From positions 3,100,001-3,164,000 of the forward strand of contig JAQFVV010012496.1 of assembly GCA_028023455.1 (NCBI GenBank): a stretch of DNA of 64,000 bases, written 5' to 3'. Within the stretch, counting starts at the first letter, position 1. Every line of letters begins with the position of its first letter. The notes beneath the pieces are model-generated. The model saw only the letters and a program-made list of their open reading frames with translations, made no database searches and was not told the DNA's origin. Of this stretch, positions 35,744 to 47,507 are shown piece after piece. The position numbers and the translations under genes are program-made. The stretch comes from Epiperipatus broadwayi. Lineage: Eukaryota; Onychophora; Udeonychophora; Euonychophora; Peripatidae.

Positions 35744-35814
35744 AGGTGCAAGAAAAAAATGAAGAATTCTTATCTTCCTAAATTGTTAGGTTTTGAAGGT
35801 ATGGATTATCTCAG
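35744..35814 (+). CDS. Candidate short exon, unknown protein
   Basis: A 71-base open stretch starts after TTTTTTCAATTTCAG and ends at CTCAG|GTAAGA. It reads RCKKKMKNSYLPKLLGFEGM then DYLR, phase 0 in, phase 2 out. Both splice sites are good and the peptide has ordinary composition for an A/T-rich genome. The family is not recognised and no flanking exon was found. It lies just 3' of the piggyBac relic but does not resemble transposase. Confidence 0.35.
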
Positions 35815-35984
35815 GTAAGAAGTGTTATATGTTAATAGAAAGGACATTTTGTGAGGAATACAAAGAAATTATCACTGAAAATGTAATTTGAACTTTAGTT
35901 AATGATAAATTAGAAATTATGAACAAACAATAAAATAATAATTATTTTGGAAGCGAAAATTTCTTTTTTTCATTATTTTTTATA

Positions 35985-36858
35985 CACCTGGGTCTCTTTT
36001 TACGCGGACTTATTTAACACGATTTTGAAGTTACATGATTTATGTTTCACCGGAAGTCGATTTCCGATAATGTGCTATTACTTTAAATAATAAATTTCAC
36101 GCACTTACATTATATTGAAAGTAATAGCACATTATTGGAATTCGACTTTCATCTTAGTAATTTCAATATTTTCAGTGCTTTATAATAGTAAGATTTTATG
36201 CAATAATGAAATTAAAACCATGATTTCCACATTTTATGTATACACATATTAAATTTTACAAGATTATAATGTAAATTTGTTCAAACATTGTGCGTGTTAA
36301 TTTTGCATTTTAAATCACATTCTGTTTTTGCTTTTTAAATAAGAACGTAATCAATTATTATTTTCTTATTAATGATACTATCATTAACGTGCTCTTAAAT
36401 TCCAACGAGAGCTAAATGGTTGTATGTCTGGATATCACGAGCTTCGTAAACAATTAATAAAATCATCATCTCAAAGATTAATTACTAATTACGTTGTCAC
36501 CAGAAAATCATAATAATTAAAACGTGTATTAAAAAATGTACATTACTGTACTGTAAATTATGCATAAAAATATATTATTTTGAATAAAATTAAATATTAT
36601 AGTTAAAAAAAGTTTGTCTTATATCAATTTTTTTCAAATATAAAATTTTTTATTAGTCATATTTTATTTCCTTATTTTTTTTTTTTTTTGCACGAATTTT
36701 AAAGTAATTTTACATTGGTGCTTTGCTTTTACGTGAATTTTGAAAAATCACAGACCGCATCCCCCCTTTTTCAATGTAAGTTACGTCTATTTTTGCGCGA
36801 TTTCGTTTGCGAGTGTTTTCTGAGGAAGCTATCTATCGCATAAAACGAGACCCAGGTG
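35985..36858. mobile_element. TA-flanked DNA transposon M, copy 2
   Basis: Termini CACCTGGGTCTC / GAGACCCAGGTG are perfect 12-base inverted repeats flanked by TATA on both sides. It shares internal blocks with 13766-14664. An internal hairpin at about 36052-36148 (TCGATTTCCGATAATGTGCT mirrored by AGCACATTATTGGAATTCGA) adds a fold-back. No transposase frame. Termini are better preserved than in copy 1. Confidence 0.8.
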
Positions 36859-37568
36859 TATAGTTATCACTATTTATCTTAGGCTTATTGTTTTCCTTAG
36901 TTTTTCTAGTTTCTAGCAATGTAAAGTTTTTTGCTCTAATATTATTAAAACTGAAGTTATTATGACAATTGTGACTCAGGTCAGTTTTAAAAAAAATTCA
37001 AAATGGCTGCTCAGGATCCAAGCAGTTAAATAAAGTAATAATGATCAAGAAAAAAAATATGTTTTTTCTTCTAAATATTAAAATGCATGTTAAGGATTAT
37101 GGTAAGCCTTTCTCATTTTAACGTTCTCATACATAAATAATCCTATCATGCTTCTATCAACAAAAGCACATTTAAGTATATAGAAAATTAAGCCAAAGAT
37201 GATATAAACAAATGTAAATATGGAACTATATATGGCAACAAAGACTCACATCAGTAGCATACCTCATGTTTGGCATCTATTTGTCCAAATGAAAATATAT
37301 AATTATGTGAAAATACCATATAACATAAAATCTGATGATGACCACCATCTTTAAGCAAATGACAATAACGATTACAGCATAAATAAATGCTAAAAAAGTG
37401 AACGTATAACTAAGCACATATTCACTGCATATAAATGTGTAATTAAATGTTATAATCATTATAATGCTGACATCACAAAGATGAAGACCATCTGGTATCA
37501 TGCATAGGTATGGCTATAAATACAATAGTCCCATATCATATAAATAAAATGTGTGGACTCTTAAAAAA
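36859..37568. other. Unassigned stretch
   Basis: No gene recognised; the minus frame 37277-37501 is hydrophobic and without a domain signature. Confidence 0.4.
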
Positions 37569-37865
37569 AGATCCTTATTTAACTTCTTAGAGTCATCTAT
37601 ATAATTCTAAAAAAATTTAGATATATAAAATTGAATCATACATCCAAAAAAATCAAATTATTGAAAGATCCTTATTTAACTTCTTAGTATCATCTACTGT
37701 ATATAATTCTAAAAAAAGTTAGATATATAAAAACGAATCATACATCCAAAAACAAAAAGCCATTATTGAAAAACCCTTATTTAACTTCTTAGAGTCATCT
37801 ATATAATTCGAAAAAAATTTAGATATATAAAATCGAATCATACATCCAAAAAAATCCATTATTGA
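37569..37865 (+). repeat. Three-unit tandem repeat, about 100-bp period
   Basis: Units start near 37571, 37668 and 37773 with (A/C)CCTTATTTAACTTCTTAG-type sequence and continue ATCATCTA, ATATAATTC, TTAGATATATAAAA, GAATCATACATCCAAAAA. Unit lengths differ by a few bases through A-run changes. Confidence 0.8.
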
Positions 37866-38799
37866 TTGTTGGTAGCAACTTGGGTGGCAAAAGATTTGGC
37901 TGAAGGCACAAAATATTGAAAAACTTTACTGTAATAATTTAAAATAATGATTAATAATTTTATTAATTAGTTAATAAATATTATTATTATTAAACAAACT
38001 AAAAGTCTAATATGTTCTTCACTAACACAAATAGATAATTATAACTGATCTCGACTTATTTACAAATATTTATTATTTCGACAAAACAATGAATATATTT
38101 ATATTATTTTTAAATCGTGTGGACATAAAATGACCCATTATTCATGAACAAGCACAGTTGCACTCATTAATACAAAAAAATATTTCGAAGAATTATTATT
38201 TGTTTTAAATTTATAAAGCTAAATCATTTTAATTATATATAATCCTATTTGATTTACTCATAGAAGCTAAGCTGATAAAGATATGGATGGATTCCTATGT
38301 ATATGCATTTTATAGTATATATAAAATAATTTCAATTATTAATTTAACACATATTGATTATTATTTAAAAATAGGGATTTTCATTAATTATTAAAACAAA
38401 AATAATCTTAGGTATAAAAAAATATTTGACCACTATTTTCTAAATTTAAATTAATTAATCAAGTTTGTAAACAAAATAGATTTTAAGCAGGACAAATTCT
38501 GAACAGATATTTTACTAAACCTATTGCATTTCTTTCGAGATTTTTCATCTTTGTTCAGCTACTTTGTTATTTACTTGCAAACTTTGAAATTTTAGTTTTA
38601 GAAGGAATTTTATACAAGGAAATATATATCTGCAGATATTTCAGTTAAAGGGGAGGGGTACTTATATACATATACAAATATTTCAGTTTAAAAGAAAAAA
38701 ATAATAATACAAAACAATATTCAGTGAATTATGCTACTATTAAAAACATTTACAATAAAATAGAAAACAGATAATACATCTCACTACAGGTTAGAGCAC
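37866..38799. other. Unassigned A/T-rich stretch
   Basis: Nothing recognised beyond short A/T runs. Confidence 0.4.
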
Positions 38800-39850
38800 T
38801 TATGGGATAGACAAGTGACCAAATGGCTACGAAAATGTCTGCTGGGGTAAATACAAAACAAACTAATTCAAACAACAGAACGGATCATATTGTCCCTCTC
38901 AAAAGCATATCTTTCTCTATACTCGAAAGTATCACTCAAAAACATGTTTGATTATTACAAAAAAAATTTATTATTCACCGATTATAACTTTCACAAAATT
39001 CTTTACATCAGCGATTTATCCACTGTGTAGAAAATTTTTATGGGGAAGAAAAATAGTGCCATCTCCCTCAGGCAAATGTAGTATCATGGCGAACTTAATT
39101 GGATTAGGATTACATTCTATTCATGTATTCACAATACAAAAAACTATTAATCTTTATCAATCGTGACAAGAATATTCCCACATTTAGAAGTCACTCTTAA
39201 AATAACACCTACAGACAAACTTTCTCACTACACTAAATATTTGCTTACAATATTAGAACCTATTAAATCAATACCTAACCCTAAAATAAATTTTCCACAA
39301 GACAAATGGTGCTACTGGAATACCTACTCTACACACAAACACAAATTGTAACTTAGATTTGCCAATGCTAGGCATTAATAATAAGCGGCTAATATATAAT
39401 TTAAATATTAGACCCTCAAGCCCAAATTTTTTGATTTTACATTCACAATGAACATATGATCATTACCAACATTATATTTCATGAGATATAAGAGAAACAT
39501 ACTTAACATTGACACTATATGTGAGTTGTGCCACAGATCAGAAGAGAACCAAAAACATGTATTCTTTGAGTGCAGTAGTCTACAATACACTTGATCATAT
39601 ATTACAAAAATTTATCAGAAGAAGAATTCCACTCTAAGTTCAATAATAGTCTTTTCCAAATGCCTGCTTTGCAGAAATAAAACGTATAACATTTATACTA
39701 TATGCATTGTGGTGCACAAATCTTTACAACAGTAATGCAAGAAATTTTAACACTTATAAAAAATTTGAAATTTTTTCAAACTTATTTCCATTAATAATTA
39801 TAAACTAATTTATTCATTCAAAGTCATTGAATTCTGTTTTGTGAAAGGGA
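38800..39850 (+). mobile_element. LINE ORF2 C-terminal relic
   Basis: Plus-strand pieces in several frames look like the region after a LINE reverse transcriptase: RQVTKWLRKCLLG, then QTTERIILSLSKAYLSLYSK, then TRIFPHLEVTLKITPTDKLS with a tryptophan-containing DKWCYWNTYS. After RLIYNLNIRPSSP comes a frameshifted CELCHRSEENQKHVFFECSS, the C-x2-C ... H-x4-C knuckle. Stops and shifts throughout show it is dead. The order matches the knuckle-bearing LINE tail at 30251 but the sequence is distinct, so it is probably another element of the same broad group. Confidence 0.65.
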
Positions 39851-40127
39851 GTGATGGTTAAGAGAAATATTCTTCATTTTTATGCCCTAAAAAATACATT
39901 TTCCTTCTTCAATAACACAGTGTACATATGTAATTTTATTGGACCATAGATTTCTTTCTTCTGTATTTCTATACATATGTAGAACAACTTAATGTTTATT
40001 ACCGAATTGTTTCAACAATAGATTTCATTACTCTACATTTTTATTCACATTATAGATCACAACCACTTTATAGAAACATCTTGGTTAGATTGATCTCATA
40101 TAAAGACTGTCTTATAAAAATATTCAG

Positions 40128-40806
40128 TACTTGTGAGTTTTCAAAAAACCCAAGCTGGCACCCCATATATTTGATAAATGCAGTTTTGAAGGCCTATAAT
40201 CTAACAAAGATGTGTTAGTGTTAAATTAAAACAAAATTTATAAATCGGTTGTTAAATTTTTTAAAAAAGAATAAATTTAAATAAATTTCATTAAGAAGCT
40301 TTATTTCAAGTTTTTAAAAAATTATAACATGGGAAGCAATGTGACACCCATATCATTGTTGTACTCTGGTTCAATTCAGGTATTTCTTTTTGTCAGCAAT
40401 TTGTCATAATGATAAAAATTTGGGATCTTACTGAAAGAACATGATGCAGTGGACTATTTCCAAAGCTACAGGATCCTGCCCTTCTGAAAAGTGTACATTA
40501 ATAATCAAATATGATTGCAAGCCACCAACATAAATAAATTGTAAATACTATATTTACATTTTTTTTTCATTTTTCTGTTAATAAGTTAACTAATCCAATA
40601 AATAAATAAATAAATTGCAAATACTGTAAGTAATTTTTTCACAATAATATATTTTTTAAAATAACAGTAATAAAAAATAAAATGTGGATAGGAAATATAA
40701 TGTTTCCTAGCAGGCAATTTTTTGTGAACATTTTTAAGGATCCCCAAAACTGTAGATTTATCAAAAATATGGCTGCCATCTTGGTTTAATCAAAATCTCA
40801 AAAGTA
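40128..40806. mobile_element. MITE family H, copy 2
   Basis: This is the 679-base sister of 20329-21009: termini TACTTGTGAGTTTTCAA ... CAAAATCTCAAAAGTA and matching internal blocks (ATAACATGGGAAGC, GATAAAAATTTGGGATCTT, GATTGCA(A/T)GCCAC). The poly-C tract of copy 1 is replaced by an AATA run. No coding capacity. Confidence 0.8.
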
Positions 40807-42590
40807 ACAAATATTCTGATTAACCAAAACAGAATTCTACATATGGTTTTCAATTCACATTTACCTTCTATATTATCTGAACTTTAAGTCTAACAAGAGA
40901 TGACTGCTACATGCATATAGCTATGAATTATCTGGAGACACAAACTTCACCAATATCGAGTCTTCTAGCTTTTTAATTAAATTGAGCTTCAGCAATTATG
41001 TTACATACAACAAAAATGTACAGACTGAAAAGAAGGATTAAAGTTATGTATTTTTTCTTCTTAATTAATAAAAACAAGATTATAACTGTAACATCATGTT
41101 TGGTGTTAATTCTACATTCATAAAAACAACAGAAGTTAAAAAAATTATTTTGGAAGCAAATTTTTTTTTCTTAATCTTCTTTAAGTATAACCTATATTGA
41201 AATTAATTTTTATAATTATGTGCCTTTTAAAATAAACATCTTTATTTATACAGTTTTCTTTCTGTTTTTAAAATAAAAACTGAGATTTTTATCAAAAAAA
41301 AATTAATTTTGAATATTTTACAGTATTTCAAAAACAACACCATTTAATATTTACATTACTCAAAACATTTTAATATTTAAAAGTATTTTTTCTCTTTGTT
41401 AATTGTTTCTTTTCTGTTATAAGTTTAATTAAAATATACATGCACACACATCTGTCAAAGTTACTCCATCTATTGTGTTACAGTCATGAGACAGTCTGTT
41501 TATTATCCCTCCTTTTGAAGAAAAGAACTTTTCATATACACATATACTGAATTACTTCAACTGTCAACCACACTATTTTTCCTTTTAACAAAGGCATAAA
41601 ATTAATTTAACTATCAAATCTTATACTCAGTTCTTTTTGCCAGAGATCACCTATCATTTGTACAATTAAATGGAATGAATGGTAAAAACCTGTGGTCCTG
41701 ATATGTATAAAGAGACCAACCATCACTTAATAAAATACCCAGAGAAGTGTGACTAAACCATAAGGCTTACTTCAGTTTAAACACTTTAAGCTACCTAAAT
41801 CCTAAATATTAATAACTAACAAAAGCTTTGGACTCTTAAGCCTATTTCGTGTGGATTAGAGGCAGAATCTGACAAAACATATACAAGATGCAGATCCATT
41901 AATAGTTTGGTTTTTTTTTTTTTAGATTTATAGGCTAACAAAAACTGAGCTCCTTTGAGACTTAGAAGCTGATATACATAAATTTATGAGCCAGTTGATG
42001 CAGTACCTAAGATGGAAACACACCGTGAAGTTGACAGAATACTATTTAATATATATTAATGACAAAAGATACAAATGCAATTTTTAATAAATCTAGATAA
42101 ATTACAAATAGATCAAAAATCATTTTTAATTATGAAGGTATATTTTCAATATGATAATGCACTAACTACATCTTCAAATTTAGAAAGATATCAATCGTTC
42201 ACCATTTTGCTATAACTTTACAAAACTGGTCTAATAAGTTAAAATTTTTACTTATCTATAAAAGTTTAACATTTTATTGTAGAATTCTTTTTATATGCCT
42301 GAATTTTGTTTCTCAGTATAATCGTTATAAAGTTGACATTGCAGGCAATTGATCTGAGGGATGTTTGCCTTTTGCGAATCTGCATTACTTCTACTGAAAA
42401 AAGTTTTTAACATGACTGAATGATTACACATGCATGCAAGAACAAATGTAGTAGAAAGTTCAGTAAAGTAATATATAACTATAAGCAATCTTGATTTTTT
42501 TTAAAAAAAAAGACAACAAACATAATAATTGTAAAAAATAAAATAAACGTATCACAAGATGTCAAAAATAGTTTAAAGTTGATTTTTAAT
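40807..42590. other. Unassigned stretch
   Basis: Mixed A/T-rich sequence. No gene, RNA or bounded repeat recognised. Confidence 0.4.
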
Positions 42591-42695
42591 CTTTTATTTG
42601 TTTCATTTAGAACATAAAATTTCATGCTTGGTGGGTTTCAACAAGCCAAAGATTTCTGCACAGCCAGGAGTCATTTCATCCCAAATGTATATCAA
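42591..42695 (-). pseudogene. Possible coding remnant with stop and poly(A) signal
   Basis: The minus strand reads IWDEMTPGCAEIFGLLKPTK / HEILCSK then a stop, with AATAAA a few bases downstream. The stretch is GC-richer than its surroundings. However, there is no AG (acceptor) for more than 90 bases upstream and an in-frame stop precedes it, so it is not a canonical last exon. It may be an old retrocopy tail or part of an unrecognised repeat. Confidence 0.3.
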
Positions 42696-43990
42696 ATTAA
42701 ATTTTAAATATGCATAAATAAAATGTAAGAATTAATCATATTCCCACAAGAGAGAAAAATTTAAAAATAGGGCAGAAATTAAACAAAACAAAAAAAAATT
42801 TTTTTCTTTTTATTTTAAATTACAGTTTCCAAATTTATCTTTATATATATATTGCTATTTTAAATCGTATATTAGTAATCACAATTTTAAAAACTTAATT
42901 AGTAATGTGCAGAAGTAGTTCTAAGAAATCAAACTATTTTACAATTTAGTTTTAATAAATGATGCATGATTAAACTTTATTTATAATTCGATCCGTAAAA
43001 GGAAAACAACAATAGCATCTATTACCATGATCAGGTATAATTGCTGCTGAAAAAGATTGCCATCGTTTTTTTTTTTTATTTAAAAAACTGGTATGAGTAT
43101 GTATATGGTATTAATTAATATCTATATAATACCCCAGACTAACAATATAAAAAAAATCCTAAGATTTTATTGGACATTCTCACATAAAATTATTATTTTT
43201 TTCTTCACATTGATTTTAAACTACTTTACATGAGTTTTCATATCTCTTACTGGTAAAATAATCAATTAATTAAAGTCTCATTTTAAAAAAAAGTTTATGT
43301 AATGAGAAAGACATATGGTAAGGTCTGCTACAATGAAGCCTTCTATTCAAATTGTACAACGAACACTTTTTCTCACTAAATTAAAATTTATATAATGAAG
43401 GCAATAATATTATAAGGAAGAAATATTTTTGTAAGGCTTAAATTTACCAATTTAATTTGCTTATCTATATCTTCATCAATAAAAATGTACTATATTCACA
43501 ATTCCTTAAGTATTATTCTGCACAAGGATAATAATTTTAGCCATTAGCCTGAAAATCTGTCATGGAAAAAAAATTTTTTTTTCTAATAAAAAAGTTATAA
43601 AACTGTCAATGAATGAAAATATAAAATGCCATTGGTTGACATAAGGCATATTTGCAAAATGTTTAGTGCCTTTCTGAAAAGCAAAATTAGAAAGCTGATT
43701 TTAGGTTCTAGAACAGAGTTGGATAACTTTTTAACATGAAGAGTCATTTTTTTATATCCCATCCACCCATTAAAAAACTGCAAGGAAAGAAGTAAATAAT
43801 ATGTTTATGAAATTAGAATTTCTGAAGGGCTGTGGATATATTTGAACATTTATTTTAATAATAGAACATAATAGAATCTGTATACAACCTAATGAAAATA
43901 AAAATTCTCTTAAAAATAAATAAATAAAACCAAAAGATTATTCTGACAGTTTGAATTATTCAAAAACTTCTAATAATTCTATATATATTT
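42696..43990. other. Unassigned A/T-rich stretch
   Basis: No gene recognised; the minus frame at 43595-43783 has no domain signature. Confidence 0.4.
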
Positions 43991-44605
43991 ATTCCTTCTT
44001 CTTCTTCAGTAATTTTGCTTATTCATATACAACAATATATCTTATTAAATAATCACAGTCTTCTTACACTTTTAAGCAAATAATTTTTATGAATATACCA
44101 ACAGTTTCAACTGTTCCTCACAGTCTTCTTCAGATCTCAATCTATTGCTCTAGCTTTCCCTTTCCACCTTTAAGCAAATAATTTTTATTAATATACCAAG
44201 TTTTGACTGTTCCTCACAATCTTCTTCAGATCTCAATCTATTGCTCTACCTTTCCCTTTGGAAACTGTTGGTATATTCCACCTTTAAGCAAATAATTTTT
44301 ATTAATATACCAACAGTTTCAACTGTTCCTTGCAGTCTTCTTCAGATCTCAATCTATTGCTCTACCTGAAGAAGACTGTGATGAACAGTCGAAACTGTTG
44401 GTATATTAATAAAAATTATTGCTTAAAGGTGTAAGAAGACTGTGATTATTTAATAAAATATATTGTTGCATATAATGGAAAGGGAAAGGTAGAGCAATAG
44501 ATTGAGATCTGAAGAGGACTATGAGGAACAGCCAAAATTGTTGGTATATTAATAAAAATTATTTGCTTAAAGATGTAAAAAGACTGATTATTTAATAAAC
44601 TTCTA
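43991..44605. mobile_element. Family C palindrome and tandem cluster
   Basis: Three left-hand units (near 44080, 44165 and 44280), each with TTTAAGCAAATAATTTTTAT, AATATACCAACAGTTTCAAC, TGTTCC and CAGTCTTCTTCAGATCTCAA, face mirrored units on the right (44366-44440 and 44480-44570). Outer arms (ATATACAACAATATAT ... TTAAATAATCACAGTCTTCT) close the structure. The unit contains CTGAAGA, GACTGT/ACAGTC stem and GAAACTGTTGGTA, a hammerhead-like order (44366-44404). One base too many lies between box and stem, and stem I is not paired. Confidence 0.7.
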
Positions 44606-45731
44606 ATATTTAAATATTCATCATATACAATAATTACTACTTTATTTTAAAGCTGAATTCAAGAAACAATATTGTAATGTGCATTTTTCTTCTCCTAGAG
44701 TCATCAAAATAATTTTTTACAAATTACAAGAGAAAATAAAAAATGTATTTGTGTTTGTCATGATAAAAAAAGCCACGAGATTGGGAGTAAAGAGCCGTAG
44801 TTTACCTATCCCTGTTCTAGAAGACTGTTTCAATTTTTACTATAAAGCAGAAAACAGAACATAGCTTCAAAAAAAAAAAATTTTTTTTCTAAAATGAAAT
44901 ATCAGTAAAATTGTCATCAAATAAAAATGTTAAGATAAATGCAATTGGTTGAAATAGAACATATAAGCATACATTATTTCAAGTCTTTCTGAAAAATAGA
45001 AATAGAATGTAAAAACTGTCAAAAAACATTTCAAATAAGAAATTAAATAAAATGTTTTAAATAGCAGAAGTTTATTTTTGTTTTTAGAATGCCTATTTGT
45101 AATTTTCACAATGAATTAAAAAATTAAGTTAGAATTTAGTGTTGCATAAAAGCAGTTTTGAATACATGATCTGTGAATTTTTGTTGAGATCATTTTATTT
45201 ACAATTTTAATTTATACTTTTAAAAGTTTGATTTTAGCTTTCGCTAAAATGAACCATGCAGTATATACATTGTGTATTTTTTACATTGATGTTTTTGATT
45301 TTGTATTGCATTTTTCTGTTAACTGGCTGTTTGGGATGTACATTTTGCACTAAGCTGTGGGTCTAGACTGGATTATCCATAAATATAAATATTTCAAAGT
45401 AAGCTACAATGAAAAGATGACATAACAAATAATCTTCAGGAATCAAATATATTCATTATAACAGATCTTACTATATTGGAAAACAAATTGCTAAAAATAA
45501 TTATAATTTAAAAATTAAAAAAAGAGCTATTTAATTTATTTATGCTGCTATTATAATATACTTATTTTCATTCAAACATGTATCAGATAAAATATTATCA
45601 TTAAAGTATTTAAATGCTACTTTTATAAAACGTTCTAATCATATGAAATTTATAGCAAAATGTTAAAATTTTCAAGGCCATTAGTGAATACAATAATAAA
45701 TAATATACCTCTTGCTTATAGCTATTTCATT
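44606..45731. other. Unassigned stretch
   Basis: A 61-codon frame at 44679 has no domain signature; nothing else recognised. Confidence 0.4.
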
Positions 45732-45985
45732 GCATTAGATCCCAAGATCTAGATGCAGAGCTCTCAGATCCAAGGCTCCTCACTGATGAAAGTCACAAGC
45801 TAGGAACTAGTCTGGGGATATTGGATGACTAGGCATTAGATAGGGATTTTATGTATAAGCCTTCTAGCATCCATTGACTACTCTAGCTTGCATTGAGTGG
45901 CATTACTGTATGGAGAGTTTTGCCTGTTTTAATAAGTTATAAGCAAGCATAATAAATGGTGATCATGTGATGTTGATTATAAGAT
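45732..45985 (+). mobile_element. Family D unit, copy 3
   Basis: A single arm in plus orientation: GCATTAGATCCCAAGATCT, hammerhead, TTGGATGACTAGGCATTAGA, TAGGGATTTTATG, CCATTGACTACTC, TGTATGGAGAGTTTTGCCTG and the terminal GGTGATCATGTGATGTTG. It is the best view of the family D unit (about 250 bases). Confidence 0.75.
45768..45826 (+). ncRNA. Hammerhead ribozyme motif, family D
   Basis: Outer stem I ATCCAA pairs with TTGGAT (45821-45826) and inner stem I CCTCA pairs with TGGGG (45813-45817) across an asymmetric internal loop. Then come CTGATGA (45783-45789), a short stem II, GGAAC, and TAGTC with the palindrome ACTAGT as stem III; predicted cleavage follows 45812. The copy at 25452 has GAAAC at this point, so the family box is GAAA. 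Here A13 is G, which should disable this copy. Stem I is the strongest seen in the window. Confidence 0.65.
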
Positions 45986-46084
45986 GTAAAGGAATTTATT
46001 TAAATGAGTCACTTGTTTGATGGGGAGGGGGGAGCATGGGATCTTTCTTATTGATTGCATGTATATTGTTGGTGACATGCCAGG

Positions 46085-46160
46085 CCTCTAACTAGTATTG
46101 TATCTCTTGGACAGACAATCCTGGGAGATGTGGGTTCAAAGCTGCGATCATGTTTAGATT
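46085..46160 (+). repeat. tRNA-like remnant
   Basis: CTCTAACTAGTATTGTATCT is followed about 35 bases later by GATGTGGGTTCAAAGCTG, loosely like A and B boxes. No poly(A) tail or flanking duplication. Weak. Confidence 0.25.
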
Positions 46161-46204
46161 CTTGATTAATATTTTGGACAAGTATCACCAAATCACTTAA
46201 AATA

Positions 46205-46735
46205 TTGAAGATTCTAATTCCAAATGCTCAGGAAAATTTATTCATTCTCAGAGAATTTTTTAAGTCATTTTTATCTTCCAAGACTTCTGGACATTTCTAA
46301 TTATACAAAGACATTAGATATTCTACAAAAATTATGCTGTGATTATGATTTTCAGTTTGTATGATTGGATGGTTTTACTCCTACATCTATGAGACAACAA
46401 ATAGTTGAGAATTTTAATGCTAACTATTCTCAAGAAAGGATATTTTTATTAAGCTCTATAGCAGGAAGTGTTGGACTTAATTTAACAGGTGCTTTGAGAA
46501 TAATATATAACTGAGCGTTCCTCCTGCAAATGATCTTCAGGAAATGCCACCTATTTGGAGAGAAGGGCAAACAAAACAACTGGTACAATTCAAGATATAT
46601 CAGAGACAGGTCATCATAACAAAACCAGTTCATATTTACAGATTTCTAACAACTGGTACAATTGCTACTATTTTTGAGATGCAATATATTATGTTATTAT
46701 TATTTACAGTTTCTACCTATAAAGTTAAAGCTTTT
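46205..46735 (+). pseudogene. RAD54B-like: RAD54B-like SNF2 helicase retrocopy, C-terminal part
   Basis: Shifting plus frames give SGKFIHSQRIF, NYTKTLDILQKLCCDYDFQF, LDGFTPTSMRQQIVENFNAN, YSQERIFLLSSIAGSVGLNL / TGA, then after a break PPANDLQEMPPIWREGQTK and PVHIYRFLTTGTI. This is the helicase C-terminal lobe of a RAD54-family ATPase: the GSVGLNLTG block is motif V and the R-x-GQ block motif VI, whose first arginine is lost. The wording is closer to RAD54B than RAD54L. No introns interrupt it. At least one stop and several frameshifts are present, and ACTGGTACAATT occurs at 46579 and 46653 with a displaced IYQRQV piece between, marking a local duplication. RAD54B remodels DNA in homologous recombination; this copy cannot. 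Confidence 0.75.
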
Positions 46736-47436
46736 TAAAAAATACTTAATCTACTGAGAATGTAAGTTTAGCAGTTCCAGGAACATAAGTAATCCTAGCA
46801 TGAATTTCTTTACTTTTTTAATCATTGCATAATTTGACAATGGCCAGCTTCACCATTAAGACTTCTTTTTTTTTAAATTTGAGCGATAATTTTCATTGTA
46901 TCAAGCAAACAAACCATTTTACGGTTTCTTTTATGCTTGGCAGAATTGTGCTTTGTGGTCATTGTAAATGAAATTTTTTTTTTTTTTTAATTCATAGCAG
47001 CAACGTAAATGAAAATAGTAGTATTTTCAACAAGCATGAGACTATACCTGTGAGAAAAGAAAATTGTTGCTGCTAAACAGACAAACACAGCACATATGAG
47101 ATTTATGAATTTATAATTTTTTTCTTTTCTATTATTTTTTTTAAATTGCTAGTTGATGAATCAATAGGTTTTAAGACAGTGAAAGCAACAAATCCAGCTG
47201 TAATGAAACCCATTGCATACATTCTTTATAAAATGGATTTATTTCTAATACAAACAAAAATAGTTGCTCTATCGAAAAGAATTAAAATGATCTTCAACAG
47301 CATTTACATAATGTACATAGCATGCAAATATAAATGCACGTCAGGATCAACTTTTCAATGATATTGTTGCAATAAAAAAAAAATTGAATCATTTATTGTT
47401 TGAACGTTCATAAAAAATTTGGGCATGGGAAGTGAC
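46736..47436. other. Unassigned stretch
   Basis: A 71-codon frame (47146-47361) shows no domain. No second gene recognised. Confidence 0.35.
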
Positions 47437-47507
47437 AGAGCAGAGCTCCAATTCATGGACCTCAAGCATGAGAGACAATCATTCTACCACTGTTCTAAAT
47501 CATACAG
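47437..47507 (-). repeat. Degenerate tRNA-like sequence
   Basis: The minus strand reads CAGTGGTAGAATGATTGTCT, CTCATGCTTGAGGTCCATGA, ATTGGAGCTC. The CAGTGGTAGAAT A-box zone and following arm resemble tRNA-Gly/Glu genes and their SINE derivatives. The T-arm zone GAATTGGAGCTC is badly eroded. It is a pseudogene or SINE head. Confidence 0.45.
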
